A DNA stretch of 35,400 nt, taken from contig REEB01000124.1 of NCBI GenBank assembly GCA_007695295.1, positions 1 through 35,400 on the forward strand, given 5' to 3'. Of the stretch, positions 1 to 9,700 are shown piece after piece. Below the pieces are notes generated by a model. That model was not told the origin of the DNA and made no database searches. It saw nothing but the letters and a program-made list of their open reading frames with translations. The position numbers and the translations under genes are program-made. How positions within the stretch are numbered: position 1 is the first letter of the stretch; each line of letters starts with the position of its first letter. This DNA comes from Puniceicoccaceae bacterium (GTDB taxonomy: Bacteria > Verrucomicrobiota > Verrucomicrobiia > Opitutales > Opitutaceae).

Positions 1-168
1 GCGAGGTTGCGGCGAAGGAGGTCGAAGCCGCTCCCGCGGCTCCGCTACGACGGAGGGGGCGCGGATGGCCCGGGGGTAGCGGAAGCGCGGAGCGCTTTCG
101 TGATGGGAAGGGTGCGAGGTTGCGGCGAAGGAGGTCGAAGCCGCTCCCGCGGCTCCGCTACGACGGAG
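1..168. repeat. 55-bp direct repeat pair with internal hairpin (REP-like)
   Basis: Positions 1-55 and 114-168 are identical over 55 bases, separated by 58 unrelated bases. The first copy may continue beyond the window edge. Each copy contains a perfect hairpin, AGCCGC-TCCC-GCGGCT (27-42 and 140-155), surrounded by GC-rich sequence. A short intergenic palindrome in tandem or paired copies is the usual form of REP/BIME elements mobilised by REP-associated tyrosine transposases. No transposase is visible in the window, so the class is an inference. A few translated readings start inside the repeat, but none resembles a protein. Confidence 0.6.
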
Positions 169-345
169 AGGGGGGAGGCGTCCCGGGTGATTTGGATTTT
201 TACGCCGTGGGCGCATTTGAAACGTCCGATCTCCAGCTCCGGGCTCCGGCCCGGACCCCACCACGAAAAACGATCGCCGCCCCCTCCGTTTCCCCCGAGT
301 TTGGCCGCATGTTCGTTGGTTCCCCACCCTTCCACCTTCGCCGCC
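169..345. other. Non-coding leader of the GH32/GH43-like gene
   Basis: No credible gene is seen here. The plus-strand frame of the downstream hydrolase stays open through this stretch, but the translation is arginine/proline-rich shadow sequence. A short inverted repeat, TCCGGGC-TCCG-GCCCGGA, lies at 238-255. It is not followed by a T-run, so it is not a typical terminator. No convincing -35/-10 pair was found. Confidence 0.4.
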
Positions 346-1869
346 ATGATCATTCGGCCCGCTGACGGCGAAACCCTCTGGGACAGTTGGATGCTCGAGG
401 CCGATGGCCTCTTCCATCTGTTTTACCTTGCTTCAAACCGATCCGAAGGACGCATCGGCCATGCCGTGGGCTCCGATTTGCTCACCTGGGAGAGGCGTCC
501 CGACCTCGTGCTGCCCTTTCACCCCTACACCGGCATGGTGGTGGCGGACGGGAAACGCTTCATCCTCGCCATTGGCGAAATGCTGGACGCGGTGCAGACG
601 ACGGTTTTCTACGAATCCACCGATCTTGAGCACTGGCGGCCGCTGCGCGGCGCGGCCCGGCTTCGCCCGGCGGGACCTTGGTATCTGGAACGACCGGACC
701 AATGGCGGCCCCTGGTGCCATGGCGCGACCCCTTTTTGTATCACTCCGACGAGGACGGATGCTGGCATGCGATTGTCTATGCCGGCCGGCCGGAGTTCGG
801 CCCCGATGACACCGGGGCGACCCTGGCCCATGCCCGCACCCGCGACTTCACGAGCTGGCAACTGCTGCCGCCATTGGACACGCCTTCCAACCGGTTCTAT
901 CACTTGGAAGTGCCGGAGTTGGTTTCCATCGAAGGCAGCCATTACCTGCTTTTCTCGACCGGCAGTGCCTACGGTATCCGCTGGGACACCCCCGGTCGCC
1001 GCGAATCCGTCGGCACGTATTACTTCAAGGCCAACTCGATGGAGGGACCCTACGAACTGCCGGCTGATCCCCTTTTGGTGGGTGCCGGACTCGGTCGCAT
1101 GGGCCCCTACGTCGCGCGAACGATCAAGGTTGGCCGCCACTGGATGCTCTACCACCACAACCGCTGGCATCAGGATGCCTGGGAGGGCGCCTGGGGTTTC
1201 CCCAAGCAACTCCGGCAGGACCATCAGCGCGATCTCAGGGCGGAGTTTTGGCCTGCGCTTTACGCGCTCACCCGGCCCGCCGCCATTTATTACCCGCCAG
1301 TCGGCGGCCACCCGTGGCGAAGCACCGCCGGGGGCGCGGCCGCCCAAGCGCAGTCCATGGGTACATCCTTCCGCCTCGCCGGCGAAGAGTCGGATTTGAT
1401 CCTCGCCTGCCGGCTGTGCAGCGCATCCGCCCAACGGTGTTCCGTGGCCCTGCGAACTTCGGCCTCGAAGGGTGTGCTTGTGACGTTGGATTTTGCCGCC
1501 GGCACCCTCGAAATTGCTCTTAGCCATCGTCATCCCATCGCCGGCTGGGGCCGTGACCGGACGGGCTTCGTCCCGGATTCCCGCGCACGCGGGGATCCCC
1601 ACACGCTCGATCGCTGCGAAGTGGCCCTGACGTTTTCCGTGCCCCACCAGCTAACGGTAGTGGCGCGCCACGAATGCATCGAAGTCTACCTCGAAAACCA
1701 ATGGAAGCTGACCACCATGCTCCCCACCCCGATGGTTTCGACCGGTGGCATCGAGCTGGTGCTGGAACGCGGTGCTGCGGAATTCAGCGACATTTCCCTC
1801 CACCGCTTCGAACCGCTCAAGCCTTCGGAGCGATCCGGAGAACGCAGGCTCGATCCCTTTCCGGGCTGA
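346..1869 (+). CDS. GH32/GH43-type five-bladed beta-propeller glycoside hydrolase
   Basis: Predicted carbohydrate-active enzyme of 507 residues. Residues 1 to about 320 have the repeated blade pattern of the GH32/GH43/GH68 propeller superfamily. The three acidic positions are recognisable: Asp13 in LWDSW (nucleophile position), Asp128 in WRDP (transition-state stabiliser) and Glu188 in LEVPEL (acid/base). The last 170 residues form a beta-sandwich like the GH32 C-terminal module; the stretch around VYLENQW resembles its conserved strand. The canonical WMNDPNG motif of true beta-fructosidases is not present, so sucrose, inulin or levan cannot be assumed as substrate. The frame is open back to position 7, but homology begins only at the ATG at 346, and upstream residues look non-coding. 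No signal peptide is seen, so it is probably cytoplasmic. It is convergent with mtaB, 30 nt away. GH43 or GH117-like activity is an alternative. Confidence 0.82.
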   Translation: MIIRPADGETLWDSWMLEADGLFHLFYLASNRSEGRIGHAVGSDLLTWERRPDLVLPFHPYTGMVVADGKRFILAIGEMLDAVQTTVFYESTDLEHWRPLRGAARLRPAGPWYLERPDQWRPLVPWRDPFLYHSDEDGCWHAIVYAGRPEFGPDDTGATLAHARTRDFTSWQLLPPLDTPSNRFYHLEVPELVSIEGSHYLLFSTGSAYGIRWDTPGRRESVGTYYFKANSMEGPYELPADPLLVGAGLGRMGPYVARTIKVGRHWMLYHHNRWHQDAWEGAWGFPKQLRQDHQRDLRAEFWPALYALTRPAAIYYPPVGGHPWRSTAGGAAAQAQSMGTSFRLAGEESDLILACRLCSASAQRCSVALRTSASKGVLVTLDFAAGTLEIALSHRHPIAGWGRDRTGFVPDSRARGDPHTLDRCEVALTFSVPHQLTVVARHECIEVYLENQWKLTTMLPTPMVSTGGIELVLERGAAEFSDISLHRFEPLKPSERSGERRLDPFPG

Positions 1870-1899
1870 CCGGCCCCGGCGGCCCGGCGGACGCCCGGC

Positions 1900-3225
1900 T
1901 CATGGGGGCGTGATGAGCGTCCCCTCGGTGAAATCCGCGCAGACGCGCTCCAAGCGCACGGTGGCGATACGGTTGGCGAGGTCCCGCCCGGGGGCCGCCG
2001 CCGCCGGCACCACCACCCGAATGTAGTTGGATGTGTAGGACGGCCAGAGCTCTCCGTCGCGATTCTCGCAAAGCACCCCCATCTCCCGGCCGAGGTGGGC
2101 GCGGTGAAAGGCATGCTTCTTGTCCGCGGCCAGCCGGCGGAGGAGGGCGCCGCGGCGGTTCCGCTCTGACTTCGGAATCGTATCCGCCATCCGCACCGCG
2201 GGAGTCCCCTCCCGCTCCGAGTAGGTGAAGCAGTGGGCGGAGGCAAAGGGGCCTTCGCGGAGCACGCGGTAAGTGGCGCCGAAGTCCTCCTCGGTCTCCC
2301 CCGGAAAACCGGTCAGCAGGTCTGTGCCGAGGTGGAGGCCAGGCACGCGCGCGACCGCCGCGCGGGCATAGTCCATGTATTCATCCAAGCAATACTTTCT
2401 TCGCATGGCCGCGAGGATGCGGTCGGAGCCGGATTGCAGGGGCAGGTGAAGAAAGGGCTGGAGGCGGTGCGCCGGATCAGCCATCCGATCGAGCAGGCCG
2501 TCCGGCACGGTGGTGGGCTCGATGCTGCTGATCCGCACCCGCCGCAGACCGGGGATGGCGTCGATCGCGTCGACCAGGTCGGCCAAATTTTTCCCGCCGG
2601 AGGCGTAGGTGCCGAGATTGACGCCGGTCAGGACCAGCTCCCGCACTCCGCGTTCGACCAGGGAGCGAGCCTCCGCGAGCAGATTCTCCCACTCCCGCGA
2701 GCGCGCCCGGCCCCGGGCCATTGGGATGATGCAGAAGCTGCACATGAAATCGCACCCGTCCTGGATCTTGAGGTTGGCCCGCTGGTTGCAGGGCTTTTCT
2801 CCGACAAAGCTGATGCTGAAGTCCGACCGGTCGATCCGGTCCCTCAGGATGAGCGGCCGCTCGAGCTTGCCCAGCCGCACGTGGTCGAGCACCGCGAGTT
2901 TGTCCTGGTTGCCGACGATGAGATCGACGCCGGGAATACCGGCCAGCTCGCGCGCGCCCATCTGCGAATAACAACCGATGACGGCGGTGAAGGCCCGGGG
3001 ATTGCGGCGGATGAAGCCGCGGATGACCTGCCGGGCCTTCGCCTCCGCCAAGCGGGTCACGGTGCAGGTGTTGATGATCCCCAGGTCCGCGGGTTCGCCG
3101 AAAGGCACGACCTCATAGCCCTCGGCCTCGAGGCGGTCGCGCAGGAGCAGCGACTCCGCCTGATTGAGGCGACAGCCGAGGGTGTGGATGGAAGCGCGGC
3201 GGCGCGTGGCAAGGTTTGAAACCAT
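1900..3225 (-). CDS. mtaB: tRNA (N6-L-threonylcarbamoyladenosine(37)-C2)-methylthiotransferase MtaB
   Basis: Radical-SAM methylthiotransferase of 441 residues, which adds a methylthio group to t6A37 of ANN-decoding tRNAs. The N-terminal UPF0004 domain has its three cluster cysteines: Cys18 (HTLGCRLNQAE, the MtaB signature), Cys54 (NTCTVT) and Cys85 (VIGCYSQ). The radical-SAM CxxxCxxC motif is Cys158, Cys162 and Cys165. A C-terminal TRAM-like RNA-binding domain follows (about 370-441). The LGCRLNQ sequence favours MtaB over MiaB (which has GCxMN) and RimO. Length and all six ligands are normal, so the gene looks functional. The ATG at 3225 gives the usual short lead-in to the first domain; no Shine-Dalgarno sequence precedes it. 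It stands alone, with a gene relic upstream and a convergent hydrolase downstream. Confidence 0.93.
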   Translation of the reverse strand: MVSNLATRRRASIHTLGCRLNQAESLLLRDRLEAEGYEVVPFGEPADLGIINTCTVTRLAEAKARQVIRGFIRRNPRAFTAVIGCYSQMGARELAGIPGVDLIVGNQDKLAVLDHVRLGKLERPLILRDRIDRSDFSISFVGEKPCNQRANLKIQDGCDFMCSFCIIPMARGRARSREWENLLAEARSLVERGVRELVLTGVNLGTYASGGKNLADLVDAIDAIPGLRRVRISSIEPTTVPDGLLDRMADPAHRLQPFLHLPLQSGSDRILAAMRRKYCLDEYMDYARAAVARVPGLHLGTDLLTGFPGETEEDFGATYRVLREGPFASAHCFTYSEREGTPAVRMADTIPKSERNRRGALLRRLAADKKHAFHRAHLGREMGVLCENRDGELWPSYTSNYIRVVVPAAAAPGRDLANRIATVRLERVCADFTEGTLITPP

Positions 3226-3436
3226 CAGCGGAACGGTGCGTTGGAGGCATCCTTGAAATGGCCTTCCATAGGTTCAACTCCAGAGTGCCGCTCCCAGCCG
3301 CCGGCGCATGATCTCAAGGGGATGCGGTTTTCCCAGCGCCACTGCACATCGCTTGCAGACGCCTGGGGCCGGGCTTGGCGCACGGCACAGAGTGCTTCCG
3401 ATGCCCCTGGGGGCCGGGTGGATGATGGCACCTCGA

Positions 3437-3823
3437 TCAGACGTGGAGGAGGATCGGTTGGCGTTCGACTGTGACGGGGTAGGTTTCGACGGCGGGATCA
3501 GGTTCGTTCTCGCCAACCGTACGCATCATGCTTTTTGGCCGTCGGTGGATTCCACGCTGATCCGGTAATTCTTAACGCGGCCGCGGTTGGGGTTGAAGAC
3601 GTTTCGGTCGGTTGCGATGTCAAACTCCCAGCCATGCCAAGGGCAGCGGATGAGTTCGCCGGTCTCGAATCCACCGCCCCGGCCAGGGGCCGGTTTCCAA
3701 GTGCTCGGTGGTGCCGGTGATCACCCCCTCGCAGAGCGGCGCGAACTGGCGCGGGCAGATGTTGCGGAGGGCGTAAAAGGTACCGTGGACATTGAAGCGA
3801 TCGGGGCGGCAGGCCTTCCTCAT
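3437..3823 (-). pseudogene. Broken Rieske [2Fe-2S] ferredoxin-domain gene (5'-truncated, frameshifted)
   Basis: Three reading-frame pieces together spell the C-terminal three quarters of a small Rieske protein. Frame A (3823 to about 3662) reads RFNVHGTFYALRNICP and APLCEGVITGTTEH, ending in RWIRD. One extra base at 3661 then shifts to frame B, GELIRCPWHGWEFDIAT, continuing to VKNYRISVES and a TGA. A second shift near 3520-3535 leads to frame C, DPAVETYPVTVERQPILLHV, with stop at 3437-3439. The second cluster box CPWHGW is intact. The first, normally CPHxxAPLC, reads CPRQFAPLC, so a ligand histidine is replaced by arginine. The usual N-terminal 20-30 residues are missing: upstream sequence is the end of the neighbouring surface-protein gene, whose TGA overlaps the first ATG. 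Truncation, two shifts and a lost ligand indicate a dead gene. In intact genomes such proteins often sit next to amidohydrolases; none is seen here. Confidence 0.85.
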
Positions 3824-6630
3824 TTCAGTCTCGCACGCCGCCGCAAGAAGAGCCGCTCTGGCGCGGCCGCGCCGAGTTCCACCGCCACGGTGATCCTGAT
3901 GCGATCGCCGAGATCCTCCGTATCCTCAATGCTGATTCGGCTATTTTCCTCCCATATCTCCAAGTGCTCCGAGACCTCCACCAGCACCTCGGCATCGGTG
4001 GCCGCTTTCATCACTTCATAGGTGAACCGAAGCCCATCCTCTGTGCGGACGGCCCGCGGCAAGAGAGCCTGCGAAGGCGATTTCGGATCCAGTCCCAGCA
4101 GGTATTTGAGCACATTGCCAATGTTGTCGTGCGCGGGAGCCGCAGCGGCGCCACTGATCGCTTCATCGGCCAGCTCCCCGGGATCGAAGTGCAGCGCCCG
4201 CCACTGGTCAAAGGGTGCCAGCAGGGTCTCGAAGGCGGTGAGAACAATGTGGTTCGGGTTAAAGGGGCTGCCGGGACCGTAGTGGACGAAAAAGGATCCA
4301 CGACCGTCGGCGGTTTCCAATCGTTGCCCGGTGGTGATGTTGGCAAAGGTGCCGAACAGTCCGCCGGCGGCATTGAGAATGGTGAAGGTGTGGTGCGCCT
4401 CGGGAACAAACCCGTCGATCATGCTCAGCTCGAGCCGGCCACCGAGAAGGGCGGTGCCGGTGATACCGACGAGATCATGCGTGCCACCGGCGGAAGTGCC
4501 TCCGATCTTGATTGCAAGTATTGCGCCAGCCTGTTGCGTATAGTTGCCGACGATGGTGGTGCCGCCGGCGAGGCCGGTTTCGACACCGAGGAGAGTCCGC
4601 CCCGGCGCGAGGACGCCGCTCGCATTGACAAGATTACCGTGGAAGACGTCAACCTGCAGCATGCCGCCCGTCCACTCCAGGGTGCCACCGTCGAGAAAGG
4701 AAATTTCTCCCGCCGCCAGGCGCCCTCCGGCCAGTCGAATCGTGCCGGAGGGATGAACTTTCAGCGTGTCGGTGGAGAGAACGGATCCCGGGCCGGATAG
4801 AACAATGAGTCCCTCCTCGGTGGAACCGTTGCCGACCTGGGTCACCACACTTTCAGCCTTGGCGTGGTCTTGAATCCGCAGCGTACTGCCCGGGACGGAC
4901 GCCACCAGAAGCGTCTCATGGCATATGAACGTGGCCTGACCTCTCAGATGAAAAGGTGCGGCCGAGGGCGGGCGGTGGGTGGATTGATGAACCTCCATCC
5001 TGGCGTCGCCTTCGAGCGCCAATCCTTCGGTGAAGCTGCCGGAAAGAATTCCATGGCGGTCAAGCCGCAGCAGCCCTCCATCGGCAATCAGCGCCTTCTG
5101 GACAATCAACTCGCCACCATGGTCACCACTGCCGACGAGGATGCGTCCTCCATGCCCGAGCGAAACCTCTTCAGCCACCAGTTTTGGGGGGGCGTTGGGA
5201 GCGCCAATTGAGACGGTTGATTGGATATGTGGTTGGGGCGAGTTCGACCCCAATTTAATCTGCGAAACCACGGTCTCCGCATCGGTGCCTTCGATAGAGA
5301 GCCGATTGCCCCACAGCTCGGACCGCAGATCAAGGCTTTGTGTTTGAAGCCGGGAGCCCCACAATACCCTGATGTGCGCGGAACCGACCGGGTCGACCCG
5401 GATCGTTTCCGTGAAAACGGCCGACGATCTGAGGTTGAGGTTCAGTTCGCTGTGTGCGCCGCCCACTCCGAGGACGAGAGCGCCGCCCGTTATCGAGGCG
5501 TCATCCTGTGCAAAAATGCGTCCTTGCTCCACGACCAACTCCCCGGGATCAATGTCGAGAATGCCTCCGAACAGGCTGACCCTTGCGCCATCCGCGATAA
5601 TCAACGGCCTGGATGACCAGGACTCGCTCATGTCGAAACGCGAGGGGCCGGAATGGATTTCGTAAACGCTGTTGGGAGGTGTTCTGTGAGGTGCCCGCCG
5701 CATCCGGAAAACGCCGCCACCGGTTAGGGTCATAGAGTGTCCGGCCGCCCACTCGAACGGGATCACTCCGATTGCGAAGCATTCCACCTCGATGAGGCCG
5801 CCGTTGATGTTGATGTCACCATCCACCTTGAGGTTTGCCACTTGATTCCAGCTTCCCACCGTCAGTCTGCCGTGTTGCCGAACCCGCAGCCCCTGGGCCC
5901 CAACCCTGAGCGAAGCCCCTCCATGTTGCGTCCCCACATTGACGACACCGCTGCTGGAGGCCGCCCCGAGCGGACCGATAATCAGGCCCCCCGAGTCCGT
6001 CTGGCTGACGATGGAGCCCTGACCCTGGAGCTCAAGGGTGCAGACGGCGCCCCCTGTGCGGGTCCCGATGCGAATGTCTCCGGCGGAAACCTGGGAACCG
6101 GAGAAAACCCGCAGCGTGGGATTGGAGACCAGTGCACCAACCACGAGGGCGGCTGCATTTTGCTCCGTGGTGGTCCCTCCGACGGTGAGCATTTCTCCTC
6201 CCTGCAGATTCACGTAACTACCGGTCGTCAGGGTGAGATCGCGGCCGATGTATATTCGCGAAGAGGGGGCCGCATGGGCCGGGCCGAGAAGCAGACCGGC
6301 ACCACTGCTGAGTCCGACCTGTTGCGATACGGTGAGCTGGAAATTCTGGGGATGCAGCGTACCGGCGGTCATCGTGAGGCTGCGGGCGCTGCCGTGGGCG
6401 TTGAGCATGACCAGGTTGGCGAAGCTGATGAAGCATTCATCGTTGGGGGTCGGGGTGCCGGATGGATTCCAGTTCCCGGCCGTATTCCAAGTGCCGTATC
6501 CGAATGGCTGGAAGCGCCAGTCCCGGATGACCGCGTCCGCGGGAGATGCCGTGGCTAAGACCAAGCCCACCAGCACCGCACTCGAGGATGAGCGGTGGAG
6601 GAGAAGGTGCCTGATGGGCGTTGCGGCCAT
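3820..6630 (-). CDS. Large exported beta-solenoid surface protein (autotransporter-repeat-like)
   Basis: A 936-residue exported protein of unknown function. Residues 1-33 form a signal peptide ending in SPADA. A WNTAGNWNPSGTPTPND segment (about 48-64) follows, which resembles the opening of many secreted bacterial beta-helix proteins. The long middle is built from short Gly/Ser/Thr/Val-rich strands in the manner of autotransporter-associated beta-strand repeats. No C-terminal beta-barrel is present. Instead the last 130 residues hold a module with FDQWRALHF, LKYLLGLDP and a VLVEVSEHLEIW strand. This tail is common on secreted proteins of Verrucomicrobiota and normally carries a DGDG calcium loop; here that loop is degenerate. 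The start ATG at 6630 lies directly before the signal peptide and has no Shine-Dalgarno sequence. It is 88 nt downstream of the coupled giant-protein genes and may share their transcript. Its stop overlaps the Rieske relic. Confidence 0.75.
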   Translation of the reverse strand: MAATPIRHLLLHRSSSSAVLVGLVLATASPADAVIRDWRFQPFGYGTWNTAGNWNPSGTPTPNDECFISFANLVMLNAHGSARSLTMTAGTLHPQNFQLTVSQQVGLSSGAGLLLGPAHAAPSSRIYIGRDLTLTTGSYVNLQGGEMLTVGGTTTEQNAAALVVGALVSNPTLRVFSGSQVSAGDIRIGTRTGGAVCTLELQGQGSIVSQTDSGGLIIGPLGAASSSGVVNVGTQHGGASLRVGAQGLRVRQHGRLTVGSWNQVANLKVDGDININGGLIEVECFAIGVIPFEWAAGHSMTLTGGGVFRMRRAPHRTPPNSVYEIHSGPSRFDMSESWSSRPLIIADGARVSLFGGILDIDPGELVVEQGRIFAQDDASITGGALVLGVGGAHSELNLNLRSSAVFTETIRVDPVGSAHIRVLWGSRLQTQSLDLRSELWGNRLSIEGTDAETVVSQIKLGSNSPQPHIQSTVSIGAPNAPPKLVAEEVSLGHGGRILVGSGDHGGELIVQKALIADGGLLRLDRHGILSGSFTEGLALEGDARMEVHQSTHRPPSAAPFHLRGQATFICHETLLVASVPGSTLRIQDHAKAESVVTQVGNGSTEEGLIVLSGPGSVLSTDTLKVHPSGTIRLAGGRLAAGEISFLDGGTLEWTGGMLQVDVFHGNLVNASGVLAPGRTLLGVETGLAGGTTIVGNYTQQAGAILAIKIGGTSAGGTHDLVGITGTALLGGRLELSMIDGFVPEAHHTFTILNAAGGLFGTFANITTGQRLETADGRGSFFVHYGPGSPFNPNHIVLTAFETLLAPFDQWRALHFDPGELADEAISGAAAAPAHDNIGNVLKYLLGLDPKSPSQALLPRAVRTEDGLRFTYEVMKAATDAEVLVEVSEHLEIWEENSRISIEDTEDLGDRIRITVAVELGAAAPERLFLRRRARLK

Positions 6631-6718
6631 CGGCGGGTGCGGGGGTTGGAGGACTCCCGGAGCCGCCGAATGAAACGACGGCCGGGGGGCGGTCTGGGGA
6701 CTACGGATTTCGGATGCT

Positions 6719-9700
6719 TTACTTCAGGGACAAGCCGACCATCCAGAACTCCTTCAGGGAGCCGGGATCGGGAACTTCAATGAGCCACTCGTCGTCACCG
6801 AGGTAATGGACGACGGCGGGGGCGTTGGTCCAGGGGCCGGTGGGAGCCGGGGCCTGGAAGAGGCCAAAATCGAGCATGGGGGCGTACTGGACCGGAAAAC
6901 TGTACATGAGATTGTAGTTGGCGCCGCTTCCAGAGAGTTGGATCTCCACTTCAGGCACGGCGAGAAATGCCGGCGGCTCGGTCCAGGAGGCGGGGAAAAA
7001 CGGGTCGGCGCCGTCGAGGAAGAGCTGTAAAAGCGAGTAGCCGTTGTTAAAGGGCTCGGCGAAGGGATCGTTATCCAAGCCACCGAGAAAGAGCTCCTCC
7101 CACTCATCGCCGAGCAAATTGCCATCTGTATCCGTTTCAATGATACCGGGAAATGAGACAATCTCGCCGGCGACTCCACTGTCGAGCCGAAGGACAACGA
7201 TCGTCTCCGGCGCACAGGTGCCGGACAGATCGGTGAAGCCGGTCACGCGGACCACAGTGCCCGCCAGCACTGGCGGCGAGAGAGGCAGGGCAAAGGGGCT
7301 CCCGTCCTCCTCAAGCAGGGCGACGGGATTGGCGGTGTGCGCATCGAGCAGGACGGTGCAGGTGGCGGTTTCGGCGCCGGCCGGCACGATCAAGTCGCGC
7401 TCGACCACGGTACGGGGCTGGACGGCGGCGAGGACTTTCCCGATACCGACCGCGGCGGAGGCGTAGGTTGCCGGCGTCAACTCGGTGATGGTTTCAGGCG
7501 CCCCACCCGGCCAGTCATTGGTGTAGGAGGGTGGCAGCACACCGGCATGGATAAAGCGCCGGAGGGCGTCGAAGGGCGGAAGAAAGGCTCCCGTGTAGGT
7601 GTTGTTAAAGCGGGCGCTGATCCGGTGGACATCCAGCGCGACCCGGCGGAGATTCATAATGTCGGTATCGGCGGATGTCCGCAGGGTGTCGCGGATCGTC
7701 TCGACCGCGGCATCGAGCCGATAGAAGGGATGCGCGGTTGAGCCGCCGGCCACCGGAGCTTCTAGGTCGGACAAATCGTCCATTTCCGCATAGACCAAGG
7801 GCGTTTCAGGATCCCCCGCGAAGGCCACGGGGACGGCCGCACTGTCCGCAGAGCGGCCGGGGGTGATGGTGAAGCGGAAGGCATTCAATGCGCCTGCGGT
7901 CGGCGCGTAGGCGGGCGGGAGCACTCCACGCTCCAGCAAGGTCTGTTGCAGGAAGCGCTCGACCAACAGGGTGACCACGCTCTCGAGTGAATCGAGGGTG
8001 TAGCCCATTTCCATGACCTCGAGGGCTTGGTAATAGCCGATGGCTTCATTGCGCCAGTGCTGGGCTTCCGGGATGACACCCGTGCCTCCATAGGGTCGGA
8101 CAAACGGCGCTGACTCGGGTCGTGGCATTGTGAATACGCCGATGATCTCCCGGCCAATGAACGGTTCTTCCTCCGGGGGAGGAAAGGGCGCATCAAGCGC
8201 GAAGGCCGGCCGCGTGGAAAAGACCGCCAGGGATCGTGCACCGAGCGAGCCGAGGTGGACGAGTTGGGCCGAGGGCTGCGGAAAGAACGAGTGCTGCCGC
8301 ACGCCGGCTTCCTCGTCGGGCAGCATTGGATCGGGTGTCCCGACATCGATCAGGCTGCCCGCGACATCGCGGGCGAAAATCTGATTGCCGGGGTTGGGCG
8401 TCGTATCGGGGAGGAGGTCGCCGGGGAGCAGGCTGGCGGTGGCCTCGTTATTGTCCCCGTCATGGGAGAGTGGCCGGACGTAGACTCTCACGCCGGCATC
8501 GGAGAGCTTCTCAGGCGGGAGACCGGCCCCTTCGAGCAGGCGTTGGAGGCTGTTGCCCGTGTTGGTCGCTCCGTCGGCCGGGATGGCCTGGAAAGGATCG
8601 TGGCCGAGACCGATCTTGGCGTAATCCGGCACGCCGTCGCGCAGGGAACTGAGGGTATCGGCAGGTTCGGTGAAACGGTAATGGGCCTGTTGGATCGGGG
8701 AGGCGGCCATTCCGACCGCGGTGAACCACTCGACCACTGTTTCCTTGTAGACAATACGTTCCAAGTGGCGGCTGAGCCAGACCGGATACTGGGGATCTTC
8801 CGGATCCGGTTGCGGACCCGGCGCGATGAAAGGCAGCCACGGAGCGCCGGGGCCGCGTCGCCAGAGCAGATCGGCGCCGGGAGGGATAGCGAACTCCACC
8901 GCCACGGAGGTCCGGTAGAGACCGGGCGCGGGGGAGATGGAAACCATCGGTACTTCGGAGCCCCAGCCGGGGTCGAGTGGCGCGAGGGAGATGTCGGACC
9001 GGTACTGGTTGAAGAGGGCGTGGGTGGTGCCCGGCGGTTTGGCTCCGTAGGCATAATTGACCGGCCCGCCGATCCCGGCTTGCGGGCCTTGGAAAAACGA
9101 GCCCGTGGCGGTGACATTGCCGCCGGGCTGGTTGGGGTCGCCGGAACTCCACTCGCCGGCGCTGTGCCGGGCGAGGATGCGGGCCGCCGGGTTCGCGAAG
9201 GGCTCGCCGGCGAAGACCAGAACATTGCCCCGGGTGCGGCTGGAGGGGGCGGGGATCCATTGCGCGGTGTCGATGGAATCGAAGACGCCCGTGCCATTGT
9301 TATGGCGCCGAGTGTCCACGCCGGTTGAGCGCCCGGCCACAATGCCGTCGGCTTCAAAGCCGGGCAGCCCGACCTTGACCAAATGCAAAGTCCCGCCGCC
9401 CACCGGCAACGCCGATGCATAGGCCTGGCCCGGCGGTGGGATGAATTGCTGGAGGATCGGCCCGACAGTGGTGCCGCTAATGGACCGCACCACGGCTTCA
9501 CCGGTCTCCAACAGCTCGATCAAGCGAAACTCGCCCGCACCCGCTGTTACCAGCGAGAGGCGGTGGAGCGGGCCGCTGGCGTTGACCGCCGTGGCGGTGC
9601 CGAAGGTGAAAGTGCCGGGAACCGGCTCCTGCACCGGAAAGATGCGGAAGTTGCTGTTGCCGGGGGTGTAGAAGATGAAAAAAGCCAGCCCGCTGGCGGT

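Noticed and set aside
433-1647. Minus-strand open frame of 404 codons over the first hydrolase
   Set aside because: Shadow of the GH32/GH43-like gene; no recognisable motif.
3226-3436. A gene between mtaB and the Rieske relic
   Set aside because: Short open frames there show no homology-like pattern and no start signal; I see only non-coding sequence.
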